Shown: piece after piece, positions 4,999 to 6,155 of the stretch | Layout: each line of letters opens with the position of its first letter | Position numbering within the stretch: the first letter of the stretch is position 1 | NCBI GenBank assembly: GCA_937883885.1 | Contig: CAKZXL010000207.1 | Coordinates: forward strand, 1 to 6,155 | DNA length: 6,155 nt | Direction: 5' to 3' | Source of the DNA: an uncultured Aquincola sp. | GTDB taxonomy: Bacteria; Pseudomonadota; Gammaproteobacteria; Burkholderiales; Burkholderiaceae | Program-made: the position numbers and the translations under genes | Notes under the pieces: model-generated | What the model was told of the DNA's origin: nothing | Seen by the model: only the letters and a program-made list of their open reading frames with translations | The model's database searches: none

Positions 4999-5301
4999 GG
5001 GGCGCCAGAATCACGCCAGGCGCACCGGGATGTTGACGGCTCTGACAACTGCAAGCGGCCCAAGCGAAGGCGGTTCAGGTAGAACGGCAGGCCAAGCAGG
5101 CGGCCGAGACATGAGCCTCCAAGAGGCAACGGCGCTCAGGGGAGGGCGGAGACAGCGCAAGCGCTGGCCGATTCAGGTGAACGAATGAAGGGAGCCGACG
5201 ATGCAGGCGAACTGGTGGCCGAAGCAAAGCAGGCTGTAGAAGAAGAGGAGCCCGCCCAACTTATCCAGGACCGCAGCCTTGCAAGGCGACGATCCGCCTA
5301 G
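4999..5301 (+). pseudogene. Degraded, frameshifted relative of the gene at 1716-2000
   Basis: DNA at 5000-5070 aligns with 1827-1899 at roughly three quarters of positions. Shared blocks are GGGCGCC, ATCACGC, GGATG-TTGACG and a 22-base block (5049-5070 against 1878-1899) with 20 matches. Two single-base deletions, near 5027 and 5043, shift the frame. Correcting them gives GRQNHARRTADVDGS then QLQAAQAKA, matching GRRHHATRIADADAL then DLQAAKAK in the intact gene. That frame stops at 5112-5114. A second coding-like stretch in another frame runs to the TAG at 5299-5301 and reads AETAQALADSGERMKGADD, resembling RATAQLAQSGRDRAAGDD of the intact protein; its last 38 codons could still be read from ATG 5185. 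The membrane-helix part is missing, so the 5' end is lost. Confidence 0.55.
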
Positions 5302-5327
5302 CTTGAAGCACACGGCACCCAAGCTAG
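5298..5327 (-). terminator. 8-bp stem-loop at the end of the HicB-like gene
   Basis: CTAGCTTG (5298-5305) and CAAGCTAG (5320-5327) are exact reverse complements around a 14-base loop. One arm contains the stop codon of the HicB-like gene (5324-5326), the other the TAG ending the pseudogene frame. No T-run follows on either strand. Confidence 0.3.
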
Positions 5328-5626
5328 CGCTCGCACTCTGGCGGTTCAGGTTGGTGCTTGGCAGCCTTTACGATCATTGAGGGAGAGGGGGCCAAAAGGT
5401 ACTCACCTAGCTCTCGATGTGAAGGATGGGGCAGAGGCCTACCTTGGTGGATGTACTGGTCAACCACGGAGTCCAGAACGATTTCAGCTGCGTCCAATAT
5501 TCGCACCACGTCCATCTCTGAAGGCAGGCACAGAGTGAACTCAGGCAGATCGCGGCAGCTGATGTGTACAAGGCCGTCGTGGCCGTTGAGCAGAGAAACC
5601 GGGTATGCGAACTGAAGCTTGGCCAT
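5324..5626 (-). CDS. HicB-like protein without a DNA-binding tail, no hicA visible
   Basis: A 100-residue protein resembling the N-terminal domain of HicB antitoxins, which in full HicAB modules bind and neutralise the HicA mRNA interferase. FAYPVSLLNGHDGLVHISCRDLPEF at residues 6-30 matches the YPV-strand, loop and DLPE motif. A helix at about 37-60 (DVVRILDAAEIVLDSVVDQYI) is followed by GRPLPHPS at 62-69, the usual end of the HicB fold. The C-terminus (LAPSPSMIVKAAKHQPEPPECER) ends where full HicB proteins continue into a helix-turn-helix or ribbon-helix-helix domain. No HicA-like frame occurs upstream or downstream in the window. ATG 5626 is chosen because the fold begins there; the frame is open to 5740 but that extension is not HicB-like, and no ribosome binding site is clear. 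It may be a remnant or a solo regulator. Confidence 0.6.
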   Translation of the reverse strand: MAKLQFAYPVSLLNGHDGLVHISCRDLPEFTLCLPSEMDVVRILDAAEIVLDSVVDQYIHQGRPLPHPSHRELGEYLLAPSPSMIVKAAKHQPEPPECER

Positions 5627-5748
5627 ACGGGCAGTATCCACCAGCCGACCAGAAAACCAAACACACCCGCGGCTTCGGCTCCCTGCTATACACAACAGTG
5701 ACGACAAGCCCGAACGCATAGGGCGAGCGATAAGAGCCAAGAGCCTGC

Positions 5749-5841
5749 ATGCCTTCTACCGGTCCAGACACCGGCCCGGTGAAGGGTGAGCGCTACGGCG
5801 ACTACCTCTCAAGCCGCGCAGCATGCTTTGTCATTCCGTAA
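5749..5841 (+). CDS. Possible 30-residue peptide or gene fragment
   Basis: ATG 5749 to TAA 5839-5841 gives a peptide beginning MPSTGPDTGPVKGERYGDYL. AAGAG at 5737-5741 is a possible weak ribosome binding site. It overlaps the end of the minus-strand frame at 5831-6037 by 11 bases. Nothing about it is recognised; it may be the start of a gene lost by rearrangement or a chance frame. Confidence 0.15.
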   Translation: MPSTGPDTGPVKGERYGDYLSSRAACFVIP

Positions 5842-6037
5842 CTATTGGGCCTGGCGCGGTCGTCTGCAAAAGTGTCCGCTTTTGCTGCTCAGTGTCAGCA
5901 AGTAGGCATCTGGCGGCAGCCGTGGCACTGGTCACACGGCTTTGCAGCTCCATGCGAAACTCATATGCTTGGTGCATGAAAGCCAAACGAGTTTCCTTGG
6001 CAGATCCATCACGCGGCTTGGCTTGGTCGAACCCCAA
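5831..6037 (-). CDS. Small unknown protein, probably truncated by the right-hand IS
   Basis: A frame of 68 codons from TTG 6037 down to TGA at 5831-5833. It is polar and mostly helical in character (KETRLAFMHQAYEFRMELQS then a Thr/Ala-rich part), ending APGPIVTE, with no membrane segment or known motif. The only in-frame starts are TTG 6037, 5 bases from the IS boundary, and internal ATG codons such as ATG 5977. The frame is open upstream straight through the IS terminal repeat. This is what a gene whose 5' end was displaced by the IS at 6042 would look like. The residues read as plausible coding sequence, but I do not recognise a family. Confidence 0.35.
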   Translation of the reverse strand: MGFDQAKPRDGSAKETRLAFMHQAYEFRMELQSRVTSATAAARCLLADTEQQKRTLLQTTAPGPIVTE

Positions 6038-6041
6038 CCTT

Positions 6042-6068
6042 TGAACCGGCCCGGGTTTCGTGGAGGCC
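6042..6068 (-). repeat. Terminal inverted repeat of the right IS3-family element
   Basis: The plus strand from 6042 reads TGAACCGGCCCGGGTTTCGT followed by GGAGGCC, matching the TGAACCGCCCCGGGTTTNNTGGAGA type of IS3-family end. It lies 12 bases beyond the transposase stop at 6081 and marks the boundary of the element that continues off the right edge. Confidence 0.75.
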
Positions 6069-6080
6069 AGTTGGTTTAAG

Positions 6081-6155
6081 TCAGGCCGCGATGGCGACCT
6101 GCTCGGCGAGATGCCGATAGTAGTTTGCCTCAGCCTCGGCAGGCGGGATGTGGCC
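6081..6155 (-). CDS. IS3-family transposase OrfB, C-terminal end (partial)
   Basis: The last 24 codons and TGA stop of a transposase reading leftward; the rest lies beyond the window. GHIPPAEAEANYYRHLAEQ is the typical C-terminus of a subgroup of IS3-family OrfB proteins. It differs clearly from the LNGLSPVQYR terminus at the left edge, so the two flanking elements are different IS species. The matching terminal repeat at 6042-6068 directly follows. Confidence 0.88.
   Translation of the reverse strand, partial: GHIPPAEAEANYYRHLAEQVAIAA

Noticed and set aside
4997..5188. A 63-codon plus-strand frame (GTG at 4997) as a gene
   Set aside because: It is Gly/Arg/Gln-rich, has no good start signal, and runs in a frame that does not correspond to the intact relative at 1716-2000; it is a product of the frame disruption.
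5069..5351. 12-base direct repeat GGCGGTTCAGGT at 5069-5080 and 5340-5351
   Set aside because: About one 12-base repeat is expected by chance in a window of this size, and there is no supporting flank similarity.
5690..5702. TGCTATACA as an extended -10 element on the plus strand
   Set aside because: No -35 match upstream and no convincing gene downstream apart from a doubtful 30-codon frame.

Overview
This is a GC-rich window of about 6.2 kb from a proteobacterium. Codon use and protein flavour suggest Betaproteobacteria, perhaps Burkholderiales, but that placement is inference. It looks like an accessory segment between two insertion sequences. The left edge holds the last 20 codons of an IS3-family transposase and its terminal repeat (1-96). 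The right edge holds the last 24 codons of a different IS3-family transposase, reading leftward, and its terminal repeat (6042-6155).

Layout: 125-370 (+) encodes a small two-helix membrane protein. 433-1194 (+) encodes a SRAP-domain (YedK/HMCES-like) DNA-protein crosslink protein. 1195-2000 (+) holds three very small predicted membrane-protein genes (1239-1376, 1654-1785, 1716-2000); the last two overlap in different frames. 2090-3112 (-) encodes a 340-residue stress-type protein joining a YflT-like N-terminal domain to DUF2382. 3252-3482 and 3451-3762 (+) are two overlapping small unknown genes. 3819-4334 (-) encodes a YciE/YciF-family ferritin-like protein, and 4416-4859 (-) a compact second DUF2382 protein, probably transcribed with it. 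4999-5301 (+) is a decayed, frameshifted relative of the gene at 1716-2000. 5324-5626 (-) encodes a HicB-like protein lacking its usual DNA-binding tail. 5831-6037 (-) is a small unknown reading frame that runs into the right-hand IS and is probably truncated by it.

The theme is general stress: two DUF2382 proteins, a YciF-like protein and a SRAP genome-protection protein, mixed with an unusual number of small single- or double-helix membrane proteins. How these genes cooperate cannot be read from the sequence. The strongest original observation is the degraded paralogue at about 5000-5070, which matches 1827-1899 at roughly three quarters of positions with two single-base deletions. It shows that a membrane-anchor plus Ala/Gln-rich-helix gene family was duplicated and is decaying here. 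I found no tRNA, rRNA, CRISPR array or convincing sigma-70 promoter.
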